Origin: a virus | Direction: 5' to 3' (one strand) | DNA: 37,699 bases | Virus record (IMG/VR): IMGVR_UViG_3300046167_000372 | Location: 1 to 37,699 of that record | Shown: in pieces, positions 6,506 through 15,123 of the stretch | How the letters are laid out: every line of letters begins with the position of its first letter | Numbering within the stretch: the stretch's first letter is position 1 | Translations under genes and position numbers: made by a program | The notes under the pieces: model-generated | Database searches by the model: none | The model's input: the letters and a program-made list of their open reading frames with translations, nothing else | Told to the model about the DNA's origin: nothing

Positions 6506-9500
6506 TCTTTAAGGTATTTACTTCGGTTCTTAGTTCCTCTATCATTCCTTTTAACTCTTTTATTGCTTCATTTTGATATGCAATGATTTCGCTGTATTTC
6601 AAGGCAAGTACTCCATTGTGAGACTCTTCGACAGCATGCGGAATAACTTCTTTAACATCTTGTGCGATAAATCCAGATGATTTTTTCTTTGTTGATTTCC
6701 AATCAAAGGTTACCCCCTGCAGGTTCCCCACAACATCTAAACCGCTTGTTATATTTACAATAGATTCCTTCTTATTTCTATCCGAAGTTTGAATGAAAGA
6801 ATTAGCACCCATTGCTCTATTGTCTCCATCTATAAATAACTCACTTGGAAGATTATAGAAGTCTATTTTCTTTTTAGGTCCAGTATTAGCGTTCCAGTCA
6901 TAATATCCACTATGTATCTGAATAGGCCATGACTGTTCTGAATAATAGGTGCCGGTTTCTGGATCTTGGTATGTTATATAGGGGTCGTTTGGAAACTGAT
7001 TAGGGTCACCTATACATATTCTTGCTCCATTTTGACCGTTACTATCGTTACCAAAGTAACGTGTTGTCCTAGTTACCCAGTATTGCTCTCCTAATTTTGC
7101 TTCTCCAATAACGTGTCCGGCTAATCCATATATTGATTCTGCATAGTAAGACCAGCCATAATCATCAGTATATGCCGGAGTTTCATTCCTTACCCTGATT
7201 CCTTGAGTATATCCACCATCTAAAATTATTTCAGTCAATTGACCCTTATTCACTTGTGTGCCCTGGAAGTCATAGTCCCAATATACGGTGTCCCAGAATA
7301 CCTCGTTATTATTTAGTCTAACATTTCCAAAGTTTACATCTAATTGGTAAAGGAATTTTGGATAGTCTGTTGACGTACCTGCACTATAATCATGAACGGT
7401 GTGAGTTCCATTTGGAATTTCTTGCCAAAGGCCTCCACCGCCACCGCCTTCTGCTGATAATACTCCGTTTGAAATAGAAAGTCCATCACCTACTTTTACT
7501 CCTCCTAATACCGAAGAACTAGCAGTGGGAATAGATGTAATATACCCTGCACCGTTTGTTAATTGGTTATTATTTGTAGGAATAGCAGGTAATACTTCAT
7601 CTTCAATACGAATATTTACCGCCTCTCTTGCAGCATTTGCTGCTGCATCAGCGTAGGCTTCTGTGGTGTATCCAGAATCGTTTGTAAACCTTGAAATGTT
7701 TTCATTAAAAAGGTTTGTAGCATAGTCTGATCTATATGCTGTGTTTACAAGAACGGCATCTGCCGCAGTACGTCCTGTACCCCAAGCACCTATATGTAAA
7801 TATGAGCCTTTTGTATTAGCAATAGTTCCTGATGCTGCTGTAATCGCTGTTAAAGCAAGTGTTCCGCTATGTGTGTCATTAGCATCAGAGCGAAGAAATG
7901 ATGTGCTATTAACACCGTCTAACAGATTAGAATCTGCCGCTTTTGCAGTAGCATCAAGTTTTGCAGAAGGGTCAAAGTTACCTTCATGCCAAACAATATT
8001 ACCATTGATTTTAACCGTATTAAAATAAGTTCCGGAATCATCATCAGTAATGTTTCCTGCTCCATCGCCTTGGCCGGAACTTAAATATAAAGTTTTATCT
8101 CCATAGTTGCCCATTCTAAATTTCACACCACCATCTCCATAGTTATGTAAAACAAGAGTTGCTCCAACTGATTCGTTGTTAGAGTTATCATCTACAATTT
8201 CGATAGATGTTGTAGTAATAGCAGAATTTGTCCAAGTGTATTTGGTTGTACCAAGTCTTCCACTATTATCAACCCATAAAGGACCTGTAAATATGGTATT
8301 ACCACTCTTGGTGTCTTCAGTATCAGAGCGAAGGAACTGAGTGCTGTTAACGCCATCAAGCAGATTAGAGTCTGCTGCCTTGGCAGTCGCTCCAAGTTTG
8401 CTATCAGCAGTTGATTGAGCCGCAGCAATAGCATCAAACACCTCGGTATCAATTCTGTCATTTATACCTTGCTCAACTGAAGCAAGTTCTGAATCGGTAG
8501 CATATCCGGAAGGTACGCTTGTTAAATAACCTGCTGAAGCGTGGTTGCCCCAACCAAATGCTGTATCTGCATTAACACCTTGTGCAGCACTTGCATATCG
8601 ACTATCTAATGATTGGCCATTCCATTTATATCCATAAGGTGAGTTAACACCAGAATCATCAAGTATTTGAAATTGAACTTTATCTGATTGTTCCGGCTCA
8701 ATAAAATTTAATCCTTCCGGTGTGGCCACAATAGCCATATCCACACCTGCATCAGAAGTACCGTTAAAATCAATTCTTGGATTTACTGCGCTTAACGTAA
8801 GTGTACCTGTAAGCGTACCACCTGTAGTAGATAACTTTCCATTAACAGCAGTACCAATGGCGGTAATCTCATCTCTATTGTTTAGAATACCTGTAGCGTT
8901 ATCGGTAACTTGAGAAAGTATCTCTTCATCAATACGATCATTTACTGCGGCAGCAGAACCAAGTGTATCGTATAGCGTATCGTGGTTATGTGAAGGTAGT
9001 GAGGTTAGGTAGCCAACAGAAGCATGGTTACCCCATCCGTATGCTGTGTCCCAATTAGATTTGTTATATCCATTTGCAGAAATAGTACCTGTAAATCTTA
9101 CATTACCTTGAACATTGAATTTCTCTGTAAATGTTGTAGTACCTATTGCTACATTTCCGGTAGAGGGCTGCATATTAAATGACGATCCCTTACCTGCCCA
9201 TCCGCTAAGAGGGCTATACAAGTAAAAATAATTAGTAGGCCCACTTCCGGTTCCATCATACTCCATTCGAACATGACCTTCCGGAGATTCGCCTAACTCT
9301 AAATAAGCAACATTACCCACATCCTGTATGATTCTAATGTTACCCTCGTTGATTGTTAGTGTACCTGTTTTACTATCAGAGCCACTTGCGTTTATATATC
9401 GAGTATCACCTTCAGTTTGAGTTAAATACTCGGCAGGGATGCTTGTAAGGTAATTACCAATTGGCTGAAAAGAAGTCTCTGCGGTTTCTAATGTTAGATA

Positions 9501-9656
9501 ATCACCGGCAGGTTGGTATGTTCCACTAAGGTTTGGAATACGATCAGCAGATAATGTTCCGCTTGTAATCTTAGATGCGTCTAAATTGGGTACATCAGAT
9601 GCTGCGATGTTCATTGAACCATCTACATCAATACCATTGAGAAACTTAACAGCCAT
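6498..9656 (-). CDS. Long tail fibre with Peptidase_S74 intramolecular chaperone
   Basis: A 1052-aa fibre protein. The shaft carries internal repeats: two copies of a GWGNHAS-GYLTS module and two copies of an AKAADSNLLDGVNST module followed by FLRSD. The last 99 residues are a Peptidase_S74 chaperone: the dyad Ser958 and Lys963 in SDRNKK, then SGFIAQDVKEVIPHAV and the terminal coiled coil (KELKGMIEELRTEVNTL). In this family the domain helps trimer folding and then cuts itself off before the Ser. The fibre probably contacts the host surface; the region before the chaperone (about 740-950) is the likely receptor-binding part. Confidence 0.9.
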   Translation of the reverse strand: MAVKFLNGIDVDGSMNIAASDVPNLDASKITSGTLSADRIPNLSGTYQPAGDYLTLETAETSFQPIGNYLTSIPAEYLTQTEGDTRYINASGSDSKTGTLTINEGNIRIIQDVGNVAYLELGESPEGHVRMEYDGTGSGPTNYFYLYSPLSGWAGKGSSFNMQPSTGNVAIGTTTFTEKFNVQGNVRFTGTISANGYNKSNWDTAYGWGNHASVGYLTSLPSHNHDTLYDTLGSAAAVNDRIDEEILSQVTDNATGILNNRDEITAIGTAVNGKLSTTGGTLTGTLTLSAVNPRIDFNGTSDAGVDMAIVATPEGLNFIEPEQSDKVQFQILDDSGVNSPYGYKWNGQSLDSRYASAAQGVNADTAFGWGNHASAGYLTSVPSGYATDSELASVEQGINDRIDTEVFDAIAAAQSTADSKLGATAKAADSNLLDGVNSTQFLRSDTEDTKSGNTIFTGPLWVDNSGRLGTTKYTWTNSAITTTSIEIVDDNSNNESVGATLVLHNYGDGGVKFRMGNYGDKTLYLSSGQGDGAGNITDDDSGTYFNTVKINGNIVWHEGNFDPSAKLDATAKAADSNLLDGVNSTSFLRSDANDTHSGTLALTAITAASGTIANTKGSYLHIGAWGTGRTAADAVLVNTAYRSDYATNLFNENISRFTNDSGYTTEAYADAAANAAREAVNIRIEDEVLPAIPTNNNQLTNGAGYITSIPTASSSVLGGVKVGDGLSISNGVLSAEGGGGGGLWQEIPNGTHTVHDYSAGTSTDYPKFLYQLDVNFGNVRLNNNEVFWDTVYWDYDFQGTQVNKGQLTEIILDGGYTQGIRVRNETPAYTDDYGWSYYAESIYGLAGHVIGEAKLGEQYWVTRTTRYFGNDSNGQNGARICIGDPNQFPNDPYITYQDPETGTYYSEQSWPIQIHSGYYDWNANTGPKKKIDFYNLPSELFIDGDNRAMGANSFIQTSDRNKKESIVNITSGLDVVGNLQGVTFDWKSTKKKSSGFIAQDVKEVIPHAVEESHNGVLALKYSEIIAYQNEAIKELKGMIEELRTEVNTLKNG

Positions 9657-9675
9657 AAATATTTTTTGATTTAAT

Positions 9676-9699
9676 AAAAAGGGAGGGATTAACCCTCCC
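9676..9699 (-). terminator. Intrinsic terminator or attenuator before the long fibre gene
   Basis: On the minus strand a 7-bp GGGAGGG/CCCTCCC stem (9699-9693 with 9687-9681) with a 5-nt loop is followed by five T residues (9680-9676). It lies between two fibre genes and would reduce read-through into the long fibre. Confidence 0.75.
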
Positions 9700-9723
9700 C
9701 CTCTATAAAGAATTTACAAATTA

Positions 9724-10695
9724 TTAGGCACGGAAACCGCTGAACGACACAAAATATGAACCTACAGGAAGGAATACCTTGATAGAAGCAGTATCCAGAT
9801 CGATAATAACGTCTGTAATAACTTGTACAAATGTATTACCAACAATTTCTTTAACCACAACTTCAATTGATTCTGGTACAAAAGATCCAAAAATCTGACC
9901 ACCAAATAATTCGTAAGCACCTGTACCTTCTACTTGCTCTACAATTCGATTGTATGTATTGGTTAGTGTTGCACTACCACTTGTAGCACCACCACCAAGA
10001 CCGTCTCCTGCAACAACAGCAGTAATATCACCTGCTGCGTATTCGTTTCCTGTAGGAATATTATGGTAGTTAGTACCATCGTTAGTAAATGACCAACGAC
10101 CTGCGCTCTCATCCCACTTCAATGCAGGAACATCTTCAGATGGTCCACGATTAACCTCAATACCTGCATCTAATGCCGGAGTTGTAGCCGTAGAATTAAG
10201 AGTAATAATGTTATCCTCAACAACTAAGTTAGCAGTTTCAAGTGTGGTAGTGTTACCAACAACATTGAAATCACCATTGATAGTAACTGATCCTGTACCA
10301 TCACCAAGAACCATTGCCGAAATCTGAGACAATCTATCAAACAGGTTTGCTGTACTTACATCTTCATCGGTAAACAATGCGTTTGCTGGTACATCAGTCA
10401 ATACTTGAGAGTCATCAACCTTAGCCTGCAACTGAGAAGCGAGACCTTGTACATTGCTAATTCCAATAGTACCTACACTAATTGTACCACTTGCATCTGT
10501 GATAGTAGAACCATCAGCAGTTAATCCAACACGGATAAAGTCTGAACCATCACTTACTTTTACTGCACCTGCTGTGGTGTCGTAAACAATTTGACCTTCA
10601 ACCCCACCGGTAGGACCAGCAACAGTCTGCAATACCGCATTCTGCAACTCATTCTGCCCAAGGTCTAAGTCAACCAAATATTTAATACTTGCCAT
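9724..10695 (-). CDS. Structural fibre-like protein, 323 aa
   Basis: The protein combines an N-terminal segment (MASIKYLVDLDLGQNELQNA) seen in phage tail-fibre-like proteins with a central NVVGNTTTLETANLVVEDN motif (about residue 145-165), common in fibre and neck-appendage proteins of marine phages. The C-terminal part resembles a C1q-like or tip domain (FVQVITDVIIDLDTASIKV). It likely forms a short fibre or the attachment region of the long one. Terminator-like and TTGTAAATT elements directly follow its stop. Confidence 0.65.
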   Translation of the reverse strand: MASIKYLVDLDLGQNELQNAVLQTVAGPTGGVEGQIVYDTTAGAVKVSDGSDFIRVGLTADGSTITDASGTISVGTIGISNVQGLASQLQAKVDDSQVLTDVPANALFTDEDVSTANLFDRLSQISAMVLGDGTGSVTINGDFNVVGNTTTLETANLVVEDNIITLNSTATTPALDAGIEVNRGPSEDVPALKWDESAGRWSFTNDGTNYHNIPTGNEYAAGDITAVVAGDGLGGGATSGSATLTNTYNRIVEQVEGTGAYELFGGQIFGSFVPESIEVVVKEIVGNTFVQVITDVIIDLDTASIKVFLPVGSYFVSFSGFRA

Positions 10696-10714
10696 TTTTT
10701 TTATTTTCTATTTA

Positions 10715-11071
10715 TTAATTAAGATATGCTTTGCCTTTGAAAGCGGATTTAAAGCGTACAATAAGTACGTTATCGTCTAGGTATTCTACCTCACCCATAA
10801 CAGTTCTGTTCATAGAATCCACTACCGTTACTGATGGTTTTTTACCAAGGCCATGTTCTATCAGCCATTCTGGTTCAGATACATTTTGATCGTGGGAGTA
10901 GCCTGTAAGGCCTACACCTCGTACTCGTACATCGGTAGTAGAGACAGTCATAGGCAACGCATTGCCATTACCATCGCTAAGTTGAACCTCTCCTGTTACC
11001 TCGTTACTATCAACGGTCTTGATAAGACCTTTGTAGGTATCCTTTGGTTTATTTCCTGTTAGTGTTGCCAT
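10715..11071 (-). CDS. Virion protein with tail-appendage-like domain, 118 aa
   Basis: I start at ATG 11071, which overlaps the previous stop (TAATG), rather than at an upstream TTG. The N-terminal NKPKDTYKGLIKTVD and the C-terminal half (WLIEHGLGKKPSVTVVDS, then VEYLDDN and FKGKAYLN) are patterns common in baseplate or fibre-associated proteins of Bacteroidota phages. It probably decorates the tail tip or joins fibres. No enzymatic motif seen. Confidence 0.6.
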   Translation of the reverse strand: MATLTGNKPKDTYKGLIKTVDSNEVTGEVQLSDGNGNALPMTVSTTDVRVRGVGLTGYSHDQNVSEPEWLIEHGLGKKPSVTVVDSMNRTVMGEVEYLDDNVLIVRFKSAFKGKAYLN

Positions 11072-11205
11072 TATATTTCTTCCTCCCAAGTATCATTAAT
11101 AGTCTCCCAATCCATCGCAATTAATTGCCAATATCTATTGTCAAATTCATACTTATCTCCTATGAAGTTGTTAACGTGTATAGATATGCCTAACGATAAT
11201 ATCAT
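11071..11205 (-). CDS. Small Trp-repeat protein, 44 aa
   Basis: The start (ATG 11205) overlaps the upstream stop as ATGA, and the stop overlaps the next start as TAATG, so it fits perfectly into the operon. The C-terminus carries a seven-residue repeat, WQLIAMD-WETINDT-WEEEI, shared with the protein encoded at 11466-11720. Function unknown; probably a small virion component. Confidence 0.65.
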   Translation of the reverse strand: MILSLGISIHVNNFIGDKYEFDNRYWQLIAMDWETINDTWEEEI

Positions 11206-11465
11206 CCCAAGTATGCTAATACAACTCCTTGGTAACAAGAAACTTCGGTAAACTTACCAAACACTTGCATGCCGGTAGGCAATACTTGTCCGGTTAAAGA
11301 GTCCCCAACGATAGACTCAGCGTTAATATTTGCTTCTTGCAAACAAACAATCACTCGGTAAGTCTCTCCACCAGGTGTAGTCTCACCAGGTCCAATTCTA
11401 CGAAATCCAAAATCTCCCATAGAAGATTGATAGTAGTTTCTATCTTTAGTTATATTGTTTTCCAT
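11202..11465 (-). CDS. Hypothetical small virion protein, 87 aa
   Basis: A polar N-terminus with Gly/Pro-rich GPGETTPGGETY (26-37), then a compact beta-like domain (VIVCLQEANINAESIVGD, VLPTGMQVFGKFTEVSCYQG). The pattern suggests a small jelly-roll or decoration domain, but no family is recognised. Neighbouring genes are all small structural proteins between fibre and tail-tube genes. Confidence 0.55.
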   Translation of the reverse strand: MENNITKDRNYYQSSMGDFGFRRIGPGETTPGGETYRVIVCLQEANINAESIVGDSLTGQVLPTGMQVFGKFTEVSCYQGVVLAYLG

Positions 11466-11720
11466 TTATAATTCCCATTTAACATTAATGGTTTCCCATT
11501 GCATATTTATAAGTTCCCAATTTACACTCCATCCAGATGATTGTTCGATCAAGACATCAGAATAAAGTCCGGTTAAACCAACAAGGTAGTCAACCATTCC
11601 TTTATCGTATTGTACAGCATCAGCGTTATACGCATCAATATTAGGAAAAACGTAATCCACAAAACCTTTGTTAGTTTGTGTAGCATTAGTGTAATATCCT
11701 GTTTTTATTGGTGCGTACAT
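11466..11720 (-). CDS. Small Trp-repeat protein, 84 aa
   Basis: Tyr- and Asn-rich protein with repeated GFVDYV/GMVDYLVG segments (about 19-48) and a C-terminal tandem heptad WELINMQ-WETINVK-WEL. The same repeat ends the 44-aa protein at 11071-11205. It starts at the stop of the upstream tail protein and ends next to the following start. Probable virion protein; function unknown. Confidence 0.6.
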   Translation of the reverse strand: MYAPIKTGYYTNATQTNKGFVDYVFPNIDAYNADAVQYDKGMVDYLVGLTGLYSDVLIEQSSGWSVNWELINMQWETINVKWEL

Positions 11721-12232
11721 TAGTTAAGGTCTATGACATTTGAGTTGTTAACTGCAAAAGAGGCGATCCAACTATCAGTAGATAAAGTTACATCAACATA
11801 AGACAACTCAGTTCTTGAAGCGCCACTTGTTGCATTATACTCCATTGTAAGTCCATCCATCCATCCGCTAATAGTAGCCGTACCATTGTTGTGATACATG
11901 ATACACACTATGTCATTTCTCCGAGACATATAGTCTACCTTATTCATCTTAACATCAAGCAATGGTAATCGTACAGTTATCTCGGTATTTATAATTCCAA
12001 GGCCGTTACTTATGTTTTTAGACTCGGTAAAGACTGTAGCGCCATCCTTGTTGTTATGCTCAAACACTACCGCATTTAGAAGTTGTGCTTGAGTAACAAT
12101 GGTTTCATCAGCAGGATCAAGTGCAATGCTTAAGTCTTTCTGAAGACCTAATACAACTTTTTTAATACCACCTGCATTCTTGTTGCAGTTAATATCTATA
12201 TCCTCTAAGAAAATGCTACAGTTAAAACTCAT
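11720..12232 (-). CDS. Tail-tube-like protein, paralogue of 12300-12842
   Basis: This 170-aa protein starts with a Cys-containing strand (NCSIFLEDIDINCNK) and GGIKKVVLGLQKDL, which aligns with the N-terminus of the next protein upstream (GGLKSVYLGNKADL). The order of segments afterwards also matches: a TVFTESK strand, a paired-strand region, and SGWMDGLTMEY against GWEYGL. I infer that both derive from one major tail protein, with this copy perhaps forming a tail-tip or minor tube element. Confidence 0.6.
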   Translation of the reverse strand: MSFNCSIFLEDIDINCNKNAGGIKKVVLGLQKDLSIALDPADETIVTQAQLLNAVVFEHNNKDGATVFTESKNISNGLGIINTEITVRLPLLDVKMNKVDYMSRRNDIVCIMYHNNGTATISGWMDGLTMEYNATSGASRTELSYVDVTLSTDSWIASFAVNNSNVIDLN

Positions 12233-12244
12233 ACTTTATACAAT

Positions 12245-12275
12245 AAAAAAAGGGGAGGGGAATTACTCCCTCCCC
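12245..12275 (-). terminator. Intrinsic terminator after the tail-tube gene
   Basis: On the minus strand an 8-bp GGGGAGGG/CCCTCCCC-type stem (12275-12268 with 12259-12252) is followed by seven T residues (12251-12245). It would trim the transcript after the abundant tail protein. Confidence 0.8.
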
Positions 12276-12299
12276 CTTATGGTAATTTACAAGAATTGC

Positions 12300-12842
12300 T
12301 TACGCAATTACTTTGCTCCATTCTCCAGATTCGATGCTGTAAGAAAGGCTATCTTCTTCACCGGTAAGAGTGATTTGGTAGCGGTTCTTTTCAGAACGAC
12401 CTGTTCCAGAGTTTCCATCAACAGTTGAAGCGTACAAGCCGTATTCCCAGCCTACCAAGTGGTAAGTGCCGGCAGCAGTTTCAACGAAAGCAACTAACTC
12501 AGCACCTGGCTTAGCCAAGTTGTCTAGAGCATCGCGGTGATCAGTTGACATTTTAGGAACCTCGATAGAGATTGTAGGTACAGAGTTTACAACGCCATCA
12601 GCAGAAACAGTCTTAACTTCAGAGAAAACAGAGAATCCGTCTTTCAAGTTAAACTGCACACCAATAACATCAGAATCAGAAACGAGACCATCAGTAGCAG
12701 GAGTTACCGTAACTGCATTAGCAGTAACGTCTACAACGCTAGTAAGGTCTGCTTTATTGCCAAGGTAAACGCTCTTTAGACCACCGATTCCAAGGTCATC
12801 ACAAGAGAAAGTTACGTCAGCGAGAGTGATATTACAAGCCAT
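12300..12842 (-). CDS. Probable major tail (tube) protein
   Basis: 180 aa, beta-rich, with conserved N-terminal Cys residues (NITLADVTFSCDDLG) and GGLKSVYLGNKADL. Its position directly after the major capsid gene, flanked on both sides by terminator-like hairpins, suggests a highly expressed structural protein. The tube would be built around the tape measure. A shorter paralogue follows at 11720-12232. The major-tail call rests on context and abundance logic, not on a named domain. Confidence 0.6.
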   Translation of the reverse strand: MACNITLADVTFSCDDLGIGGLKSVYLGNKADLTSVVDVTANAVTVTPATDGLVSDSDVIGVQFNLKDGFSVFSEVKTVSADGVVNSVPTISIEVPKMSTDHRDALDNLAKPGAELVAFVETAAGTYHLVGWEYGLYASTVDGNSGTGRSEKNRYQITLTGEEDSLSYSIESGEWSKVIA

Positions 12843-12874
12843 TTGTTTTTAGTTTTTTAGGGTTAGTAGTTGAA

Positions 12875-12892
12875 GGGAGGCCGAAGCCTCCC
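12875..12892 (-). terminator. GC-rich hairpin with UUCG loop after the capsid gene
   Basis: On the minus strand GGGAGGC and GCCTCCC (12892-12886 and 12881-12875) form a perfect 7-bp stem closed on a TTCG tetraloop, 17 nt after the capsid stop. The T-run is weak (TTCAACT), so it may act as an mRNA 3'-end stabiliser or partial attenuator rather than a full terminator. Confidence 0.6.
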
Positions 12893-12908
12893 ATTACTCA
12901 ACTATTGA

Positions 12909-13799
12909 TTATGCTTGAGCGTAAACGATTTCCTCGCCTTTCAAGTAAGAGAAGCCCAATTTGAATTGTCCCCAGATCTTGTCGCTTGACAACTCAGCCT
13001 CGTACTTCATGTCGATAGCACGAACATCGTTATAGTCATCAGTCAACATAACGATATTTTGTGGAGCAGATACAAAGAATTGATCAGCACCTAGACTTGG
13101 GAAGTGAACAACTTCCATACCGAAGTATGCAGGGATGTTACCTTCTACGATACCCTGAGGAGTAGTAGTGTACTTCTCAGCGATAGCGATTTGGTAGTGC
13201 TGCATAGCAACAGTACCCATGAAGAAAGCAGGTTTGAAGTCACGATCAGCATCGCCGTAAACAGCAGCCAACATAACCTCGCTCATTGCAGCGTATGCTT
13301 TTTCCATTTCGTCCAAGATGTTAGCAGAAGTCAAAGCACCACCACCGATCAATGTATCGATAACAGCAGCATCATTACCCATCTCAAGAGTCAATTCGCT
13401 AGCAGCCAATTCAAGAGCCTTCTGAGAAGACAATTTTGCGAAGTAGTCAAATACCCAATCTTTGAACTCAGCGTCCATAGTTTCTGGGTTGTGCTGACCT
13501 TTCTTCAACAACAATCCACGGTAAGAATCTTCTAGAGCATTCTTACAGTTTAGGAAAGACCACTTGTGGTCAGAAACAGTCATTTCTTTTTCACCGATAG
13601 ATGCAGTAGATTGTGGATCCCACGCACAAATATCAGTACCGAAAGTTAGAGCAGCATCAAAGATAGGTACATTAACCTTTGCTTTAACACCATCGATCAA
13701 GCGAAAACGGTTTAGAACCGCTGCACTCTTAACCATTGAGTCGATGAACAAGTCACGACTACGATCGCCATAAGGCAAGTTTGAAATATTAACAGACAT
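12909..13799 (-). CDS. Major capsid protein
   Basis: 296 aa, in the size range of HK97-fold capsid proteins. The sequence has a helical N-terminal arm (SRDLFIDSMVKSAAVLNRF), a long alpha segment (KALELAASELTLEM), a domain with IDTLIGGGALTSANILDEM, and a C-terminal strand-rich part (NIVMLTDDYNDVRAIDMKY). It directly follows the protease-scaffold gene and precedes the tail-tube gene, the usual order for the capsid. Codon use is visibly more uniform than in neighbours, as expected for an abundant protein. The TTGTAAATT motif and a 44-nt leader precede it. Confidence 0.8.
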   Translation of the reverse strand: MSVNISNLPYGDRSRDLFIDSMVKSAAVLNRFRLIDGVKAKVNVPIFDAALTFGTDICAWDPQSTASIGEKEMTVSDHKWSFLNCKNALEDSYRGLLLKKGQHNPETMDAEFKDWVFDYFAKLSSQKALELAASELTLEMGNDAAVIDTLIGGGALTSANILDEMEKAYAAMSEVMLAAVYGDADRDFKPAFFMGTVAMQHYQIAIAEKYTTTPQGIVEGNIPAYFGMEVVHFPSLGADQFFVSAPQNIVMLTDDYNDVRAIDMKYEAELSSDKIWGQFKLGFSYLKGEEIVYAQA

Positions 13800-13843
13800 T
13801 TTTATCTAGTTTTAGTAAGTTCGTTTAACTTAATTTACAATTA

Positions 13844-14911
13844 TTATTTACGACCAAAGAAGTTGTTGATCATAGACACCTTTTCTGGAGTGATAGCGTT
13901 AAAGACAACTGTCTTATCTTCTACAACTTCCTCAGTTTCTTCAGCCTTTTGTTCAGCAGCAAACTGCTCCTCAACTTCTTGCTCAGAAACTTCTTCTTCA
14001 GTAGCCTCGTAAACTTCTTCTTTTTCTTTTGTGGCCTCTACTTCAACAGCATCTTCTCCAGCAGGAGCAACGCTCTTTTCTTCAGCCATCTCTTCTTCAT
14101 CTTTGTGTTCAGCCATCTCTTTTTCTTCTTCAGCAGGAGCCTCTTCAGCCTCTACTTCTTCTTCTTGAGATGCGCCCATACTCTCGATGTGCTTTTGAAT
14201 CATTTCGATAGCGCCTTTTAGATCTTCGACACCACCAAACTTCTCTTCAAAAGAGGACATAACCTCTAGAAGAGTGTTGTTCTCTTCTTGTAGGTCTTCA
14301 ATTTGCTTCTGAAACTTAGAAGTCATAGCCTCGAATTGAGCCTCCATCTTTCCAAGTTCCTTAGCGAAAGTAAATTCACTCATTTGTTCTTTATTTACAG
14401 GTTTAATATCAGCCTCAATTTCAATAGAGAAGCCATTAACTTCTCCATTTTTGATAGCATTAAATAATTCGTCAGACTCAATTTTAGTCTTTACGAATAC
14501 GGTTCCGTTTGGAAGATCATAACCATAATCTTTAGATTTATCGTTATCAGATTCTTTCATCCAAACTTCAAGCATAACCACATCTTGAGTATCATACTCA
14601 TGGTGTATGCCAAATTCGTTGAACAAGCCCTTCTTAGAATAGTTATACATAATATCACGGATAGCATCTTCCGTGAATCGTACATAGTAGTAACCTCTGT
14701 CTGGGCTAAAGCGTAGGATTTCTTTATTTGGGATCATGATTGGTCCAACTACCTCTCGCTTTTCATCATTAGTAAACATCTCTACTGTCTCAGTTTTACT
14801 GAAGTAGATAAAGTTTTCTTCTATAGCAGGCTTGTCAACTAAAGAAATTTTATACATTCCTTTTTCAAAGTCTTCAAGTGTAATATCGTATAAAGGTAAA
14901 TCCTTGTTCAT
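13844..14911 (-). CDS. XkdF-like capsid maturation protease fused to an acidic scaffold
   Basis: 355 aa. Residues 20-170 match the XkdF-like prohead protease family: SLVDKPAIEENF (23-34), the GPIMIPNKEILR segment, candidate catalytic His103/104 (GIHHEYD), LPNGTVFVKTKI and Ser162 in VNGFSIEIE. Residues 185-245 form a coiled coil, and about 249-335 are very rich in Glu and Ala. This suggests a protease fused to an internal scaffold, which would guide capsid assembly and then be removed. The final NAITPEKVSMINNFFGRK may bind the capsid protein. The Glu-rich stretch is encoded by low-complexity DNA at about 13930-14160. Confidence 0.8.
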   Translation of the reverse strand: MNKDLPLYDITLEDFEKGMYKISLVDKPAIEENFIYFSKTETVEMFTNDEKREVVGPIMIPNKEILRFSPDRGYYYVRFTEDAIRDIMYNYSKKGLFNEFGIHHEYDTQDVVMLEVWMKESDNDKSKDYGYDLPNGTVFVKTKIESDELFNAIKNGEVNGFSIEIEADIKPVNKEQMSEFTFAKELGKMEAQFEAMTSKFQKQIEDLQEENNTLLEVMSSFEEKFGGVEDLKGAIEMIQKHIESMGASQEEEVEAEEAPAEEEKEMAEHKDEEEMAEEKSVAPAGEDAVEVEATKEKEEVYEATEEEVSEQEVEEQFAAEQKAEETEEVVEDKTVVFNAITPEKVSMINNFFGRK

Positions 14912-14913
14912 TT

Positions 14914-15123
14914 TTAATTTTTACTTTTTATATAGGCCTCTATTAAAAGAAGTTGTTTTTTTATCTCTTCCATATCAGCCCTCAAGTCTGTATGTCTTTT
15001 TTCAAAACCAACCTTAACCTCATTGATGCTAAAAAATGCAAATCTGTATAACACATAAAGACTGCCAATCAATAACACAAGTGTTATCCCATACTCTCCA
15101 ATAAGTTTTAAGGTATCTTCCAT
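14914..15123 (-). CDS. Single-span membrane protein with coiled coil, 69 aa
   Basis: I start at ATG 15123, overlapping the previous stop (TAATG); an in-frame GTG at 15147 would add eight residues. One hydrophobic segment (about 10-30) is followed by a long charged amphipathic helix with heptad spacing. This is the form of small phage membrane-anchored proteins; holin- or spanin-like roles are possible but unproven. It sits within the capsid genes, which is unusual for lysis functions. Confidence 0.6.
   Translation of the reverse strand: MEDTLKLIGEYGITLVLLIGSLYVLYRFAFFSINEVKVGFEKRHTDLRADMEEIKKQLLLIEAYIKSKN

Noticed and set aside
13104-13535. A 143-codon frame opposite the major capsid gene
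   Set aside because: Antisense shadow produced by the biased codon use of the capsid gene.
13949-14221. Phe/Ser-rich frames opposite the Glu-rich scaffold
   Set aside because: Direct consequence of GAA/GAG repeats read on the other strand.
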